A stretch of 64,000 nucleotides of DNA from Stenotrophomonas sp. Iso1 (GTDB taxonomy: Bacteria; Pseudomonadota; Gammaproteobacteria; Xanthomonadales; Xanthomonadaceae): the NCBI RefSeq assembly GCF_027497995.1, contig NZ_JAODBT010000003.1, positions 1-64,000 on the forward strand. Reading direction: 5' to 3'. A model generated the notes under the pieces. That model saw nothing but the letters and a program-made list of their open reading frames with translations. It searched no databases and was not told the origin of the DNA. Position 1 is the first letter of the stretch. Each line of letters opens with the position of its first letter. Positions 6,865 through 18,115 of this stretch are shown here, one piece after another. The translations under genes were made by a program, and so were the position numbers.

Positions 6865-7938
6865 TCAACGGTCCTGTGCTTCAAAATTAAAATTGAGATT
6901 GGGCTGGAACACCGACTCGTATCCGCGATAAGGCAGCGGTTGAGCACGCAGCACGGCAGCCTCCACCGAACGCCGGCCTGCTTCGTCATAAGGGCAACTG
7001 GGCGAGAACTCGACCCGCATTACGTCACCGCCGGGAAGCTGGCGGATGGTCAGGCGGCAGCGCTGTCCTCGCGGGATCGAATCCGGACGCACCCACTGGT
7101 TGAGCACGGCCTGCTGGATGGCAGCAGCGTACTTGGCGGTCAGATCATTGCTGGTGCCGCCCTGCCCCGGTGATGGCGAAGCCGGACCGCTGCTGGCAGT
7201 ACTGCTGGATGACGCACCCTGGGCGCGGGCGCGGGCATCCGCTACCTGACGCAGGCGCTGCTCGGCCAACTTGGCTTCGCGCTCGGCCTGCTCACGCTTG
7301 CGGCGGATCTCGGCGATCTTCTGCTGACGCTCCTGCTCGGCGCTGTCAGTCGCCCGGCGTTGCTCATCGGCCAGTTTCTTCTGGCGATCAGCCTCTTCCT
7401 GCTGCTTGGCCAGGCGCAGCTTCTGCTCGGCCTCTTCCACGCGCTTGCGCTCGGTGAGGTCAATCTGCTCCTGACGACGCTTGGCTTCCTGTTCCTGCTT
7501 GGCCTTTTCCTGCGAGATCGCCAAGGCGCTGACGCGCTCCTGATCCACGTTGTCCGGCTGCGCGATGCGCTCCTGCGCATTGTGCTGCTGCGGCGTGGGC
7601 GCATCCTGTGGACGCGGCTCGGGAATGGGCTGTGGCGGCGGCACGGTGTCTTCCGGCACCGGCTCGGGCGGTACGTCTTCGACCGGCTCGGGCAAATCTG
7701 GCAATTTCTCCGAGGCGCGCAACGCCTGGCGCGCAGCCGCAGCTTCGGCGGAGGACACCTGCAGACTCGCCTCTACCGCCGGATCGCCAGCGGCGGCCTC
7801 GGTACTGCGGGCGGGTGACCACACCCAGGCAATGATGAAGATCGCCGCCACCAACAGGTGCACCAACAGCGCGAGGACGACCGGAAGGCCCCACTCGTTG
7901 CTGGTCTCGCGCGGCGGCGGCAGGGAATCAGCGTGCAT
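6865..7938 (-). CDS. tolA: Tol-Pal inner-membrane linker protein TolA
   Basis: TolA spans the periplasm and transmits the TolQR motor force. The 357-residue protein has one transmembrane segment at about residues 18-40, a Pro/Glu-rich stretch (about 75-130), a long charged helical region rich in Ala, Glu, Gln, Lys and Arg (about 135-245), and a C-terminal globular domain with the conserved WVRP and LPGGDV phrases. Its start overlaps the end of tolR by 11 bp. Confidence 0.95.
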   Translation of the reverse strand: MHADSLPPPRETSNEWGLPVVLALLVHLLVAAIFIIAWVWSPARSTEAAAGDPAVEASLQVSSAEAAAARQALRASEKLPDLPEPVEDVPPEPVPEDTVPPPQPIPEPRPQDAPTPQQHNAQERIAQPDNVDQERVSALAISQEKAKQEQEAKRRQEQIDLTERKRVEEAEQKLRLAKQQEEADRQKKLADEQRRATDSAEQERQQKIAEIRRKREQAEREAKLAEQRLRQVADARARAQGASSSSTASSGPASPSPGQGGTSNDLTAKYAAAIQQAVLNQWVRPDSIPRGQRCRLTIRQLPGGDVMRVEFSPSCPYDEAGRRSVEAAVLRAQPLPYRGYESVFQPNLNFNFEAQDR

Positions 7939-8356
7939 CGGTCGCCAGACCCACCTTCTCGATCTTTGCGGCCTTGATCACGTCCATGGCGGACACGACC
8001 TTTTCATAAGCCACGGCTTTGTCGGCGGCCACGATCACGCGCAGGTCCTTGTCCTGCGAGGCCAGTGCACCCAGCTGCGCCTGAAGCGCACCGGGGTCCA
8101 TCGCTTCGGGATCCTTGGCACCGGGCAGCGTGAGGCTGAGCTGTCCGTCGGCGCGCACCGACACGATCACCGGATCCTGCTTGCTCTCAAGCGCCTTGGC
8201 GGTGGAGCTGGGCAGGTCGACTTCAAAACTGAGCGTCAACAGCGGCGCGGTCACCATGAAGATGATCAGCAGCACCAACATCACGTCGATGTACGGCACG
8301 ACGTTGATCTCGGACTTGAGCTTGCGGCGCTTGCGGCGGGGTATGGCGGCGGTCAT
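7928..8356 (-). CDS. tolR: Tol-Pal motor protein TolR (ExbD family)
   Basis: TolR forms the proton channel of the Tol motor with TolQ. This 142-residue protein starts with a basic cytoplasmic tail (RRKRRKLKSEINVVPYIDVMLVLLI) leading into the single transmembrane helix. The Asp in PYIDVML is the expected proton-carrying residue. The periplasmic part follows. It lies 38 bp after tolQ and overlaps tolA. Confidence 0.96.
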   Translation of the reverse strand: MTAAIPRRKRRKLKSEINVVPYIDVMLVLLIIFMVTAPLLTLSFEVDLPSSTAKALESKQDPVIVSVRADGQLSLTLPGAKDPEAMDPGALQAQLGALASQDKDLRVIVAADKAVAYEKVVSAMDVIKAAKIEKVGLATDAR

Positions 8357-8394
8357 GTCTGGGCTCCTGCGGTCAGAGGAAAGCGCGGATGCGC

Positions 8395-9174
8395 TTACTC
8401 GTCAGCGCCGCTCTGGCGTTGCAGGATGGAGCTGAACTCTTCGGCGAAGGTTTCATAACGCACCGACAGGCGCTCCACGCGCGTGGTGAAACGGTTGTAG
8501 GCCCACACTGCCGGAATGGCCACGAACAGGCCGATGGCGGTGGCGAACAAGGCTTCGGAAATACCCGGCGCGACCGAAGCGATGCCGGCCTGCTCACCGC
8601 TGCTGATCATGTCGTGCATGGTCACCATGATGCCGAACACGGTACCGACCAGGCCCACGTAAGGTGCGGTGGAACCGATGTTGGCCAACAGTTCGAGGTT
8701 GCGGTCCAGCCCATCCACTTCACGGGCGTAGGTGGTCCGCATGGCGCGCTGCGCGCCTTCCAGCTGGCTGCGGCCATCCAGACCTCGGCGGTTCTGCATG
8801 CGGGTGTATTCGCGGAAGCCGGATTCGAAGATCGCTTCCAGGCCATCCACCGAGCGATTGCGGTCGGTGGCTGCGGCGTACAGCTTGCCGAGGTCAGCAC
8901 CGGACCAGAAGCGGTTTTCGAAGTCACTGGCTTCACGGTCGGCGGCCTTGAACACGCGCGCCTTGCGGAAAATGATGACCCAGCTGATGAACGAACCGGC
9001 CAGCAACAGCAGCACGATCAGCTTGACCGGGATACTGGCCTTGATCATCAGGTCCAGGTAGTTGATGCCACCGCCATGGCTGGCCTGCGCAACGGTCTGC
9101 GCGGCAGCGGCGCTGACGTCAGCCGGCAAAGCCTCGGTTACGGTGGCCTGCAGGGCCAGAAGCAAAGCGATCAT
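8395..9174 (-). CDS. tolQ: Tol-Pal motor protein TolQ (ExbB/MotA family)
   Basis: TolQ is the polytopic stator-like subunit of the Tol proton motor. The 259-residue product has three membrane helices: about 46-68, and two late ones that include APYVGLVGTVFGIM and the ISEALFATAIGLFVAIPAVWAYN segment. These late phrases are the family signature. A hydrophobic N-terminal stretch precedes the first canonical helix, and the start is supported by a 20-bp spacing from ybgC. Confidence 0.96.
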   Translation of the reverse strand: MIALLLALQATVTEALPADVSAAAAQTVAQASHGGGINYLDLMIKASIPVKLIVLLLLAGSFISWVIIFRKARVFKAADREASDFENRFWSGADLGKLYAAATDRNRSVDGLEAIFESGFREYTRMQNRRGLDGRSQLEGAQRAMRTTYAREVDGLDRNLELLANIGSTAPYVGLVGTVFGIMVTMHDMISSGEQAGIASVAPGISEALFATAIGLFVAIPAVWAYNRFTTRVERLSVRYETFAEEFSSILQRQSGADE

Positions 9175-9194
9175 CCGATCTTCCTCAATCTTAC

Positions 9195-9617
9195 TTACGC
9201 GAGTTTGGTTTGTAGGGGTTTGAGCGTTGCATACAACGTGTCATCAATGGCTTGCGGGCGGAAATCCACGGCACCCACCGCTGCCAGGCGTACCTGCGCG
9301 GTGACCAGTACTTCTTCCCCACGCAGCACCGCCTGATCCATCAGCAGACTTGCCCGCCGACACTGCGCCAGCTCCACCGTGATGGTCAGCACATCGTCCA
9401 GTTTGGCAGGCTTGAGGAAATCCAGGGCCATGGCGCGAACCACGAACACCTGGCCGCCCCCGCTGCGCATGGACTCCTGTCCATAGCCCAAGGCCCGCAT
9501 CCATTCGGTGCGCGCCCTTTCCATGAAGGCGACATAGCGGGCGTGGTAGACCACCCCACCAGCGTCGGTATCTTCCCAGTAAATGCGTGTCGGCCAACTG
9601 AACCGGGGCTCACTCAT
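9195..9617 (-). CDS. ybgC: Tol-Pal-associated acyl-CoA thioesterase YbgC
   Basis: YbgC is a hotdog-fold thioesterase that acts on acyl-CoA or acyl-ACP and is the first gene of Tol-Pal clusters. I choose ATG 9617, which gives MSEPRF and 140 residues. The conserved [14 protein letters not shown] motif contains the catalytic Asp (about residue 18). The start overlaps the last codons of ruvB by 8 bp, so it is translationally coupled to a recombination gene, an arrangement probably shared by relatives. Confidence 0.94.
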   Translation of the reverse strand: MSEPRFSWPTRIYWEDTDAGGVVYHARYVAFMERARTEWMRALGYGQESMRSGGGQVFVVRAMALDFLKPAKLDDVLTITVELAQCRRASLLMDQAVLRGEEVLVTAQVRLAAVGAVDFRPQAIDDTLYATLKPLQTKLA

Positions 9618-10647
9618 CCGCTTGTTCCGCAAACATATCCGTTGGCGCGACCTTGGGCTTGAGCCCCAAGTGGCGGTAGGCCTTGTGCGTGGCCATGCGG
9701 CCGCGTGCGGTGCGCACCAGGAAGCCCTGCTGTATCAGATATGGCTCGACCACGTCTTCCAGCGTGCCGCGCTCTTCGGAAAGCGCCGCAGCCAGCGACT
9801 CGATGCCGACTGGGCCGCCATCGAAATACTCCACCATCGTGCGAAGCAGCCGCCGATCCAACTCGTCGAAGCCTTCCGGGTCCACCTTGAGCATCTGCAT
9901 CGCAGCTTGCGCCACGGCATGATCAATATGGCCGCTAGCCTTGACCTGCGCGTAATCGCGCACGCGGCGCAGTAGGCGGTTGGCGATACGCGGGGTGCCG
10001 CGCGCACGGCGAGCGATCTCGCCTGCGCCTTCGGCACTGCAATCAATGCCAAGAATGCCGGCCGAACGCCGCACGATGCGGGTCAGCTCTTCGGCCGAAT
10101 AGAACTCAAGGCGCTGCACGATGCCGAAGCGGTCGCGCAGCGGTGCGGTCAACAGGCCGGCGCGGGTGGTGGCACCGATCAACGTGAACGGTGGCAGGTC
10201 GAGCTTGATCGAACGTGCGGCTGGGCCGTCGCCGATCATGATGTCGATCTGGAAATCTTCCATCGCCGGGTACAGCACTTCCTCGACCACAGGCGAGAGG
10301 CGATGGATTTCGTCGATGAACAACACGTCATGCGGCTGCAGGTTGGTCAGCAGCGCCGCGAGGTCGCCGGCTTTTTCGATCACCGGGCCGGAGGTCACCC
10401 GCAGGCTCACACCCAACTCGTTGGCGATGACATGGCTGAGCGTGGTCTTGCCCAAGCCAGGCGGGCCGAAGATCAGGACGTGATCCAGTGCCTCGCGACG
10501 TGATTTGGCGGCCTGGATGAAGATATCCAACTGCTCGCGCACCGGCACCTGGCCGAGGTAGTCGGCAAGGCTGCGTGGGCGGATGCTGGCGTCGGCCACC
10601 TCGTCTTCGCGGGTGGCGCCAGCGCCGATGATGCGGTCGTCAGTCAT
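9610..10647 (-). CDS. ruvB: Holliday junction branch migration helicase RuvB
   Basis: RuvB is the hexameric AAA+ motor that drives branch migration with RuvA. The 345-residue protein has Walker [10 protein letters not shown] at 61-69, Walker [10 protein letters not shown], sensor 1 IGATTRAG, the arginine-finger region LRDRFG, and the C-terminal winged helix with GPVGIESLA. It is separated from ruvA by kup, with a 141-bp gap before its start, so it may have its own promoter. Confidence 0.98.
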   Translation of the reverse strand: MTDDRIIGAGATREDEVADASIRPRSLADYLGQVPVREQLDIFIQAAKSRREALDHVLIFGPPGLGKTTLSHVIANELGVSLRVTSGPVIEKAGDLAALLTNLQPHDVLFIDEIHRLSPVVEEVLYPAMEDFQIDIMIGDGPAARSIKLDLPPFTLIGATTRAGLLTAPLRDRFGIVQRLEFYSAEELTRIVRRSAGILGIDCSAEGAGEIARRARGTPRIANRLLRRVRDYAQVKASGHIDHAVAQAAMQMLKVDPEGFDELDRRLLRTMVEYFDGGPVGIESLAAALSEERGTLEDVVEPYLIQQGFLVRTARGRMATHKAYRHLGLKPKVAPTDMFAEQADE

Positions 10648-10788
10648 CCGGCTATGTTAAGGCCAGAAGTGAGTGAATGGGCGGGAAGCGAAAGAGAGCA
10701 ACAGCAACGGCTGCAACTTCGCGGTTTCGCGCAGTGCCGTTGTCATTACCATTCCCACGCCCTCCCCTTCTGCACCCGTTCCCACCCC

Positions 10789-12705
10789 TCAGATTTCGAC
10801 CTGCGCGCCCAGCTCAACCAAACGGTTGCCCGGAATGCGGAAGAAGCCGGTGGCCGGGGCGGCGTTGCGATGCATGAAGGCAAACAACTTGTCGCGCCAG
10901 ATCGGCATGCCACGGTTAGCGCTGGCCACGATGGTCTCGCGGCTGGCGAAATACGTGGTGTCCATCGGGTCGAAGTAGACGCCGCCATGGTCGCAAGAGC
11001 CCATCAGCGCCTGCGGCACGTCCGGGGTTTCCATGAAGCCGAAGCGCAGGTTGACGCGGTAGAACTCATCTCCGATGGATTCGATCTTCAAACGCTTACC
11101 CTCCGGCGCATACGGCATCGGCAAGGTTTCCACATGCAGAAACACGTTGCGCTCGTGCAGCACCTTGTTGTGCTTGAGATTGTGCATCAGCGCGTGCGGC
11201 ACCACCGATGGGTCCGCGGTGAGGAATATTGCCGCGCCCGGCACGCGCACCGGCGGCGCCAGCATCAGGCCAGGCAGGAAGGTATCGATACGGATACCGT
11301 CTTTGCGGATTTCGTCACGCAGCAGTTCACGGCCGCGCCGCCAGGTGCGCATCATGGTAAACAGCACCAGGCCCAGCGCCACCGGGAACCATGCGCCCTG
11401 CAGCAGCTTGGCGCCGTTGGCAATGACGAAGCACAGGTCAATCACGAAGAACACCACGCACAACGCGACGATGCCGTGCCGTGCCCGTGGCCACAGCGCG
11501 CGCGCCACCAGCGCCAGCAGCAGCGTATCGATCAGCATCGTGCCCGACACCGAGATGCCATAAGCCACGGCCAGATTGCTTGAACTCTGGAAGGCCAGCA
11601 CCAAGCCAAACACCATCACTGCCAGTCCCCAGTTGATGCCCGGGATGTAGATCTGGCCGATGGTGTCGTGCGAGGTGTGCAGAATGCGCATGCGCGGGAT
11701 GTAGCCCAGTTGCATGGCCTGCCGCGATACCGAGAACGCCCCGGTGATGACGGACTGACTGGCGATCACCGCCGCCATCGTCGCCAACAGGATCATCGGA
11801 ATCAGCGCCCACTCCGGCACGGCCTCGAAGAACGGATTGGACACCGCATCCGGCCGCTGCAGCACCAACGCGCCCTGCCCCAGGTAGTTCAACACCAGAC
11901 ACGGCAGCACAAAAAAGTACCAGGCATGGCGAATCGGCGGCGCGCCGAAATGGCCCATGTCGGCATACAGCGCCTCACCGCCGGTCACCGCCAGCACCAC
12001 CGCACCGAAGATGAAGATGCCGTGCCAACCGTTCTCCATGAAAAAACGTGCGGCCCACATCGGGTTGAAAGCCTTCAACACTTCCGGCGCAGCCACCACG
12101 TTCCAGATGCCGATGGCCGCCAGTGCCAGGAACCAGATGGTCATTACCGGGCCGAACACCTTGCCTACTTTTTCGGTGCCGAAACGCTGTGCTGCGAACA
12201 CGGCCGCCAACACCACCAAGGTGATCGGCACCACGAAATGCCCCAGCCCCGGCGCGGCCACTTCCAGGCCTTCCACCGCGCCCAGCACCGAGATGGCCGG
12301 CGTAATAACGCCATCACCAAAGAACAACGAGGCACCAAAAATGCCCAAGATGCCCACCACGTACGCGGAGCGCGAGCCATTGCGCAGGGTGCGCTGGGCC
12401 AGTGCCATCAGCGCCATGATGCCGCCCTCGCCGTCGTTGTCGGCACGCATGATGATGGTCACGTACTTGAGCGTGACCACCATGTTCAACGCCCAGAATG
12501 CCAGCGACAGCACGCCCAGCACGGTGTCGTGGTCGCTGTTGAGCCCGTAATGCGGCGAGAACGCCTCTTTCAGGGTGTACAGCGGGCTGGTGCCGATATC
12601 GCCAAACACGACGCCAATGGCGCCGACAACCAGCGCCATGCCTCCTGCGGGGCCATGACTGACGTGATGCCCACTGGATTCAGGGGCGGGGGAAGCGTGG
12701 GACAT
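10789..12705 (-). CDS. kup: Low-affinity potassium transporter Kup
   Basis: Kup (TrkD) imports potassium with protons across the inner membrane. The 638-residue protein has about 12 transmembrane helices, the N-terminal signature [19 protein letters not shown], the conserved DNDGEGGI loop, and a C-terminal cytoplasmic domain from about residue 470. It sits between ruvA and ruvB in the same direction, 38 bp after ruvA. That position is unrelated to recombination and looks like a lineage insertion into ruvAB. Confidence 0.97.
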   Translation of the reverse strand: MSHASPAPESSGHHVSHGPAGGMALVVGAIGVVFGDIGTSPLYTLKEAFSPHYGLNSDHDTVLGVLSLAFWALNMVVTLKYVTIIMRADNDGEGGIMALMALAQRTLRNGSRSAYVVGILGIFGASLFFGDGVITPAISVLGAVEGLEVAAPGLGHFVVPITLVVLAAVFAAQRFGTEKVGKVFGPVMTIWFLALAAIGIWNVVAAPEVLKAFNPMWAARFFMENGWHGIFIFGAVVLAVTGGEALYADMGHFGAPPIRHAWYFFVLPCLVLNYLGQGALVLQRPDAVSNPFFEAVPEWALIPMILLATMAAVIASQSVITGAFSVSRQAMQLGYIPRMRILHTSHDTIGQIYIPGINWGLAVMVFGLVLAFQSSSNLAVAYGISVSGTMLIDTLLLALVARALWPRARHGIVALCVVFFVIDLCFVIANGAKLLQGAWFPVALGLVLFTMMRTWRRGRELLRDEIRKDGIRIDTFLPGLMLAPPVRVPGAAIFLTADPSVVPHALMHNLKHNKVLHERNVFLHVETLPMPYAPEGKRLKIESIGDEFYRVNLRFGFMETPDVPQALMGSCDHGGVYFDPMDTTYFASRETIVASANRGMPIWRDKLFAFMHRNAAPATGFFRIPGNRLVELGAQVEI

Positions 12706-12743
12706 GGCAATCTCGGGTTGGCATCATGCAGCCGTGGAAGGAT

Positions 12744-13331
12744 TCAGCGCAGCGCAGCTTGCAGCGCTTTGCGGATCACCATGGCGACATCATCGCCGTC
12801 GGCTTCCGCATCACGTGCCATCTTTGCCGCTTCGGCCGGTTTATAGCCTAGTTGCTGCAAAGCCACCGTCGCCTCGGACACCGGGTCGTTGCCTAGCTGC
12901 CCGGCGATAGGGGCGCCGCCACCGGTGAAATTGGCTGCGCGGTCGCGCAGTTCCACCACCATGCGCTCGGCGGTCTTCTTGCCGATGCCGGGGATGCGGG
13001 TCAGTGCAGTGATGTCACCACTCTGGATCAAACGCGCGAACTCATCGACGCTGGCGCCGGACAACACCGCCAGCGCGATCTTGGCGCCAATACCCGACAC
13101 CTTCTGCACGTCGCGGAACAAGCGCCGTTCACCCTCGCGCAGGAAGCCGTACAGCGAAACGCTGTCCTCCTTCTGCGCGTAGTGAGTGAACAGAATGACC
13201 TCGCGGCCGGTGTCAGGCAGGTCGTAGAAAGTGCTCATCGGCGCCTCGAGCTCGTAACCAACGCCATTGACGTCGATCACCAGCCACGGCGGTGCCTTGT
13301 AAGCGAGGATGCCGCGCAGTCGGCCAATCAT
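12744..13331 (-). CDS. ruvA: Holliday junction DNA helicase subunit RuvA
   Basis: RuvA binds four-way junctions and loads RuvB. From ATG 13331 the protein is 195 residues, close to the usual ~200, and starts [10 protein letters not shown] as most RuvA proteins do; longer upstream readings lack similarity. It has the OB fold (1-62), the helix-hairpin-helix pair with [13 protein letters not shown] and [13 protein letters not shown], and a C-terminal domain ending in [16 protein letters not shown] that contacts RuvB. Confidence 0.97.
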   Translation of the reverse strand: MIGRLRGILAYKAPPWLVIDVNGVGYELEAPMSTFYDLPDTGREVILFTHYAQKEDSVSLYGFLREGERRLFRDVQKVSGIGAKIALAVLSGASVDEFARLIQSGDITALTRIPGIGKKTAERMVVELRDRAANFTGGGAPIAGQLGNDPVSEATVALQQLGYKPAEAAKMARDAEADGDDVAMVIRKALQAALR

Positions 13332-13467
13332 GGCTCTGCCCTCTGGGCGGAAAAACCGGAAATGGGGAACGAGGAAGGACCACTCATCGCTTCGGCAGCA
13401 CAATGGTGCCCACATTGCAGGGAACGCGCATTCGCCGCTCCCTGACCCCGATTCCCTGCTTCCAGAT

Positions 13468-13989
13468 TCATTTGCGACTCCATGCCTGACGCACGTCCAC
13501 GCCCAGCCGGTTGGCGGTGGCGCGCACATGCGCGTGGGTAATGGCCACTGCCAGCGCATCGGCGGCATCGGCCTGTAACTTGCCTTGCAGGTTGAGCATC
13601 AGCCCGACCATGTGCTGCACCTGCTGCTTTTCCGCGCCACCACGGCCGACCACGGCCAGCTTGATCTCGGTGGCGGCGTACTCGCTGACCGGCAGGTCGC
13701 GCATCACCACCGCACACACGGCGGCGCCACGCGCCTGGCCCAGCTTCAACGCCGAATCGGCGTTCTTGGCCATGAACACTCTTTCGATGGCCACTTCCTG
13801 CGGCTGGTATTCCTCGATCAACGCATGCAGCCCGTGCGCCAACAGCTTCAACCGCTGCGGAAAATCGGCCGCACCCAACAACACCAGCGGGCAATGATGA
13901 ACATGCCGCGCCTTGCCGCTGGCATCAATGTCGATGATGCCGACGCCGGTGCGTTGTGAACCGGGGTCAATGCCGAGGATGCGGGTCAT
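13468..13989 (-). CDS. ruvC: Crossover junction endonuclease RuvC
   Basis: RuvC cuts Holliday junctions with metal-dependent chemistry. The 173-residue protein begins [12 protein letters not shown], with catalytic Asp8. The second carboxylate is in VAIERVFM, and the last pair is in [15 protein letters not shown] reject the longer upstream start because these residues define the N-terminus. It lies 67 bp after yebC and 136 bp before ruvA. Confidence 0.97.
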   Translation of the reverse strand: MTRILGIDPGSQRTGVGIIDIDASGKARHVHHCPLVLLGAADFPQRLKLLAHGLHALIEEYQPQEVAIERVFMAKNADSALKLGQARGAAVCAVVMRDLPVSEYAATEIKLAVVGRGGAEKQQVQHMVGLMLNLQGKLQADAADALAVAITHAHVRATANRLGVDVRQAWSRK

Positions 13990-14056
13990 GTAAGGGCCTG
14001 TGGAAGAAAGACGGCGCACAGCATTGCAGCGCGCCGTCTCACCTGCCGGGACTGGA

Positions 14057-14785
14057 TCAGCCTTCCAGGCTGGCCTGGTCGACGTTGGAGTACACGTCCT
14101 GCACGTCGTCCAGGTCCTCAAGCATGTCCAGCAACTTCCTCACCTGAGGCGCGGTATCGGCATCGACTGCGATGTCATTTTCCGCACGGAATGTGATTTC
14201 AGCGTGGTCGCTGACCAGACCCGCAGCATCCATCGCATCCTTCACCGACTGGAATGCATCCGGCGCGGTGATGACGTCGATGGAGCCATCTTCCGGGTAC
14301 ACCGCGATGTCGTCGGCGCCGGCTTCGATGGCTGCCTCGGTGATCTTTTCCTCATCGGCACCCGGCGCGTAACTCAGCACACCAAGACGCTTGAACATGA
14401 AAGCCACCGAACCCTCGGTGCCCATGTTGCCGCCGCACTTGCTGAAGGCGTGGCGCACGTCAGCCACGGTCCGCACACGGTTGTCAGTGAGGCAGTCGAC
14501 GATGACCGCCACGCCGCCCGGGGCATACCCCTCGTAACGGATCTCTTCGTACTCGACACCTTCCAGCTCGCCGGTGGCCTTCTTGATGGCGCGCTCGATC
14601 ACGTCCTTGGACATGTTGGCGCTCAGGCCCTTGTCCATGGCCACGCGCAGCCGTGGGTTGTTGTTTGGGTCGCCTCCACCGCCGCGAGCAGCAACGCTGA
14701 TCTCACGAATGATCTTGGTGAAAATCTTGCCGCGCTTCGCGTCAGACGCGTTTTTGCGGCCTTCGATGGAAGGACCTCTACCCAT
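14057..14785 (-). CDS. yebC: YebC/PmpR family protein
   Basis: YebC proteins act as transcription regulators in some bacteria, and some members help ribosomes through proline-rich stretches. From ATG 14785 the product is 242 residues and starts [20 protein letters not shown], the usual N-terminus; five further residues would come from ATG 14800. The conserved [12 protein letters not shown] and [12 protein letters not shown] segments are present. It lies directly upstream of ruvC, as in Escherichia coli. Confidence 0.95.
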   Translation of the reverse strand: MGRGPSIEGRKNASDAKRGKIFTKIIREISVAARGGGGDPNNNPRLRVAMDKGLSANMSKDVIERAIKKATGELEGVEYEEIRYEGYAPGGVAVIVDCLTDNRVRTVADVRHAFSKCGGNMGTEGSVAFMFKRLGVLSYAPGADEEKITEAAIEAGADDIAVYPEDGSIDVITAPDAFQSVKDAMDAAGLVSDHAEITFRAENDIAVDADTAPQVRKLLDMLEDLDDVQDVYSNVDQASLEG

Positions 14786-14849
14786 GGGAATGCCGTACAT
14801 CTGTCAGGAACAGGACGCGAATTCTACCTGATCCCCCGGCCACGGCCCG

Positions 14850-15500
14850 TTACGACGCGCGACGAACCGCCTCGCTCGGAAACTGCCCCTGCCTGAGGAA
14901 GGTGGCGGTCAGCTCGGCCACCTCATGGGAAAGCACCAGCCCGCTATGACTGGCCGGCACGATGCAGTGGTCGGCCAGGCCGGCCAAACAGGTTTCGGCC
15001 AGGCCGACGGTGCCGTCCGAATCGCCCTGCAAAGCCCCCATCAATGCCCCCAGGCCGTGGGCTACGGAACCTGCGATCAAACCCACCTGCGCGGGACCGC
15101 GCCAATCCGGCAACCCGTGCTGCAGCAGATTGCCACTGCGACCGAGCGCGGCCGACCAACCGTGGTCAGCCAGGCTACGCGCGGTTTCACTACCGCATAA
15201 CGGCGAGCCCAGACAGACCACGCGCGGCACCTCCAGCTCCGGCGCCTGGCGCAAGGCTTCCAATGCAACCAGCCCGCCGAGGCTGTGCCCCACCAGATTG
15301 ATCGGCCCGCTGCTCCGCAAACGCTCCAGCAGCAGCGGCACTGCCACGTCCGGCCCGCCCGAAACACTGGGGTAACCAAAGATATCGACCTGAAAGCCCT
15401 GCGTACGCAGACGCCACGCCAGTGGGATCAGCCAGGAGCGGGTGTTCCAGATACCGTGCAGCAACAGCACACGGGGATGGCGCGTGGGGGATGGCGACAT
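14850..15500 (-). CDS. Alpha/beta hydrolase, probable esterase/lipase
   Basis: From ATG 15500 this is a 216-residue alpha/beta-hydrolase. The oxyanion strand VLLLHGIWNT is near the N-terminus. GHSLGG contains the nucleophilic Ser (about residue 73), DSDGTV supplies the likely acid, and the His is in ASHSGLVLS. No signal peptide is seen, so it should be cytoplasmic. The substrate cannot be told. The protein resembles small uncharacterised hydrolases next to aspS/yebC in relatives. It may be transcribed with yebC. Confidence 0.85.
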   Translation of the reverse strand: MSPSPTRHPRVLLLHGIWNTRSWLIPLAWRLRTQGFQVDIFGYPSVSGGPDVAVPLLLERLRSSGPINLVGHSLGGLVALEALRQAPELEVPRVVCLGSPLCGSETARSLADHGWSAALGRSGNLLQHGLPDWRGPAQVGLIAGSVAHGLGALMGALQGDSDGTVGLAETCLAGLADHCIVPASHSGLVLSHEVAELTATFLRQGQFPSEAVRRAS

Positions 15501-15762
15501 GGATGCAGTCTGTCTGATGCCGGGGGACACGCCAAGCAGAGAATGGTTGAATTGCCTTCGCAGTGGTGAGGTGCTGCGAAAGCCCCCTCCCCTTACCTCT
15601 TCGCCTCGCGAAAGGGTAAGGAGTGAAAAGCGTCGCCACCTTCGGCCATCCCTTCCTTTTACTTTAACGAAGCACTGGGAAGGGGCACTTTCCCCCCGGG
15701 GCGCTGAAAGCAACACGGGACGCACTGCGCTGTCACGGGGTACACATTGGCGCCGGGTACGC
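15501..15762. other. Intergenic gap with an imperfect hairpin
   Basis: There is no gene between the hydrolase start and the acetyltransferase stop. At about 15592-15625, CCTTACC and GGTAAGG with inner TTCGC/GCGAA arms form an imperfect hairpin, which may end transcription from the acetyltransferase side. Confidence 0.35.
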
Positions 15763-16281
15763 TTAGCGCGCCTTGGCGGGCCTGCGCAGGATGAACTCCC
15801 TATCGCGCACGCGCCCGACCGGGAATTCGTAGGTGCCTACCCGCTCGAAACCATGCCGTGCATAGAAGCGCTGTGCACCGAGGTTCTCCGACCACACGCC
15901 GATCCACAGCATGCGATCACCGCCCGACTCCAGCCACTGCAGCGCTTCGGCGAAAAGGCGCCCCCCACTGCCGCCATTCTGGTGCGCGCGCAGCACGTAC
16001 AAACGCTTCAACTCGCCATCACCCGGCTGCACGTCTGCATGCGGCAAGCCGCAAGGGCCGGCAAAGGCAAAACCGACCGCCTCGCCTTCAATTTCCAACA
16101 ACCAGGCCGCGTAATCCCCGGATTCCAGCTGCTGACGTTGCAGCTCAAGCGGATAGGCATCGGCCAGATAACCGGCCAGGTCTTCCGGTGGATACAAATG
16201 GCCGAACGTCTCCACGAAGGTACGTTCGGCCAGGCTGCACAAGCGTGCGGCGTCTGCAGGGGTCGCGCGGCGGATGGACAT
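15763..16281 (-). CDS. GNAT family N-acetyltransferase
   Basis: This 172-residue protein has the GNAT fold. The acetyl-CoA site is in the segment LKRLYVLRAHQNGGSGGRLF (about 90-110), a variant of the Q/RxxGxG/A loop. The C-terminal WSENLGAQRFYARHGFERVG phrase is typical of motif B. The acceptor substrate is unknown. It lies 79 bp downstream of aspS on the same strand and could be cotranscribed with it. Confidence 0.9.
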   Translation of the reverse strand: MSIRRATPADAARLCSLAERTFVETFGHLYPPEDLAGYLADAYPLELQRQQLESGDYAAWLLEIEGEAVGFAFAGPCGLPHADVQPGDGELKRLYVLRAHQNGGSGGRLFAEALQWLESGGDRMLWIGVWSENLGAQRFYARHGFERVGTYEFPVGRVRDREFILRRPAKAR

Positions 16282-16360
16282 ACATCAGGGGCCAGGAGTG
16301 AGAAGGAACAAAGGTGGAAGACCCAAGCTGCGGCTCCCCCCACTTCTCACTCCCATCCAC

Positions 16361-18115
16361 TCACTCCTTGTTCTTGGCCCGGACCTGCACGTGCACTTCA
16401 GCCAGCTGCGCGTCGGCGATGGGCGACGGGGCGTCCGTCATCAAGCACTGGGCGCCGGTGGTCTTCGGGAACGGAATGACGTCACGGATTGACTCGGTGC
16501 CGGCCATCAGCGCAGCGATACGGTCAATACCGAAGGCAATACCACCATGCGGCGGCGCGCCGTAGTTCAGCGCGTCGAGCAGGAAGCCGAACTTGGCGCG
16601 CGCCTCATCGGCATCGATACCCAGCAGTTCAAACACCGCGCTCTGCATTTCCGGACGGTGGATACGGATGGAGCCGCCGCCGATCTCGTTGCCGTTGAGC
16701 ACCATGTCGTAGCCACGCGAGACGGCTGTCTTGGCGTGCGCGCGCAGGTCCGCCACATCGTCCACCGCCGGTGCGGTGAAGGGATGGTGCAGGGCCACGT
16801 AGCGCTGCGCTTCTTCGTCCCATTCGAACATTGGGAAGTCGGTGACCCACAACGGCGCCCAGGTATCAGCGACCAGGCCAAAGTCCTTGCCGGCCTTCAG
16901 ACGCAGCGCGCCCATGAAATCGGACACCTTGTTGTAGCCGCCAGCACCGAAGAACACGATGTCGCCGTTGCCGGCACCCACGTGCTTGAGCAATGCAGCG
17001 AACGCTTCCTCACCGAAGAACTTCTGAATCGGCGAGCTGATTTCGCCGTTGTCGCCGAGCTTGATGTAAGCCAGGCCCTTGGCGCCGTACTTGGCGGCAT
17101 GGGCAGCGTATTCGTCGATCTGCTTGCGCGACAGTGTGGCACCGCCCGGAATGCGCAGCGCGGCCACGCGGCCGTCGGCATCATTGGCGGCGGCGGTGAA
17201 CACCGGGAACTCGCTGGCCTTGACCAGCTCGGCCACGTCCACCAGCTCCAGCGCGATGCGCAGGTCCGGCTTGTCCGAACCGTAGCGACGCATCGCCTCA
17301 GCCCACGTCATGCGCGGAAACTGTGTCGCCAGCTCGACGTCGACCACTTCCTTGAAGATGACGCGAATCATGTCTTCGACGAAATCCTGCACGTCGCGCT
17401 CGCGCACGAAGGCGAATTCCATGTCCAGCTGGGTGAACTCCAGCTGGCGGTCTGCACGCAGCGCTTCATCGCGGAAGCAACGGGCGATCTGGTAGTAACG
17501 GTCGAAGCCGGCCACCATCAGGATCTGCTTGAACAGCTGCGGGCTCTGCGGCAGGGCGTAGAACTCGCCCGGGTGCATGCGCGCCGGCACCAGAAAGTCG
17601 CGTGCACCTTCTGGCGTGGCCTTGGTCAGGATCGGGGTTTCAATGTCCTGGAAGCTGCGTGCGTCCAGGTGGCGGCGCAGCGCCTGCACCAGCTTGATGC
17701 GGGTGCGCTGCATGCGCTGCATTTCCGGGCGGCGCAGGTCCAGATAGCGGTACTTCAGGCGGGTTTCTTCGCCCGGGTTCTCGTGCGCGTGGAACGGCAG
17801 CGGCGCGGCCTTGTTGAGAATGGTGATGCGCGTGGCGATGACTTCCACCTTGCCGCTGCGGATCTTGTCGTTGACCGCGTGACGCGCACGCACCACACCC
17901 TCAACCTGCAGCACATCCTCGTAACCCAGGCTGGCAGCAACCGCGAACACCTCGGCGTTGTCGGGCTCGACGGTGACCTGGACGATGCCCTCGTGATCTC
18001 GCAGATCGATGAAGCAGACGCCGCCGAGGTTGCGGGCAACGTCGGTCCAGCCGGCGAGGGTCACGGTTTGGCCAATCAAGGTCTCATCGACCAGGCCGCA
18101 GAAATGGGTACGCAT
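16361..18115 (-). CDS. aspS: Aspartate-tRNA ligase AspS
   Basis: AspS charges tRNA-Asp. From ATG 18115 the protein has 584 residues and starts [18 protein letters not shown], the usual N-terminus. It has the anticodon-binding OB domain (1-~105) and the class II catalytic core with motif 2 [18 protein letters not shown]. The bacterial GAD insertion follows, then motif 3 [14 protein letters not shown] near the C-terminus. An upstream in-frame ATG would add 42 residues without similarity. Confidence 0.98.
   Translation of the reverse strand: MRTHFCGLVDETLIGQTVTLAGWTDVARNLGGVCFIDLRDHEGIVQVTVEPDNAEVFAVAASLGYEDVLQVEGVVRARHAVNDKIRSGKVEVIATRITILNKAAPLPFHAHENPGEETRLKYRYLDLRRPEMQRMQRTRIKLVQALRRHLDARSFQDIETPILTKATPEGARDFLVPARMHPGEFYALPQSPQLFKQILMVAGFDRYYQIARCFRDEALRADRQLEFTQLDMEFAFVRERDVQDFVEDMIRVIFKEVVDVELATQFPRMTWAEAMRRYGSDKPDLRIALELVDVAELVKASEFPVFTAAANDADGRVAALRIPGGATLSRKQIDEYAAHAAKYGAKGLAYIKLGDNGEISSPIQKFFGEEAFAALLKHVGAGNGDIVFFGAGGYNKVSDFMGALRLKAGKDFGLVADTWAPLWVTDFPMFEWDEEAQRYVALHHPFTAPAVDDVADLRAHAKTAVSRGYDMVLNGNEIGGGSIRIHRPEMQSAVFELLGIDADEARAKFGFLLDALNYGAPPHGGIAFGIDRIAALMAGTESIRDVIPFPKTTGAQCLMTDAPSPIADAQLAEVHVQVRAKNKE

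Noticed and set aside
14001..14120. Longer N-terminus of RuvC
   Set aside because: The extension is GC-rich noise before the invariant ILGIDPGS start.
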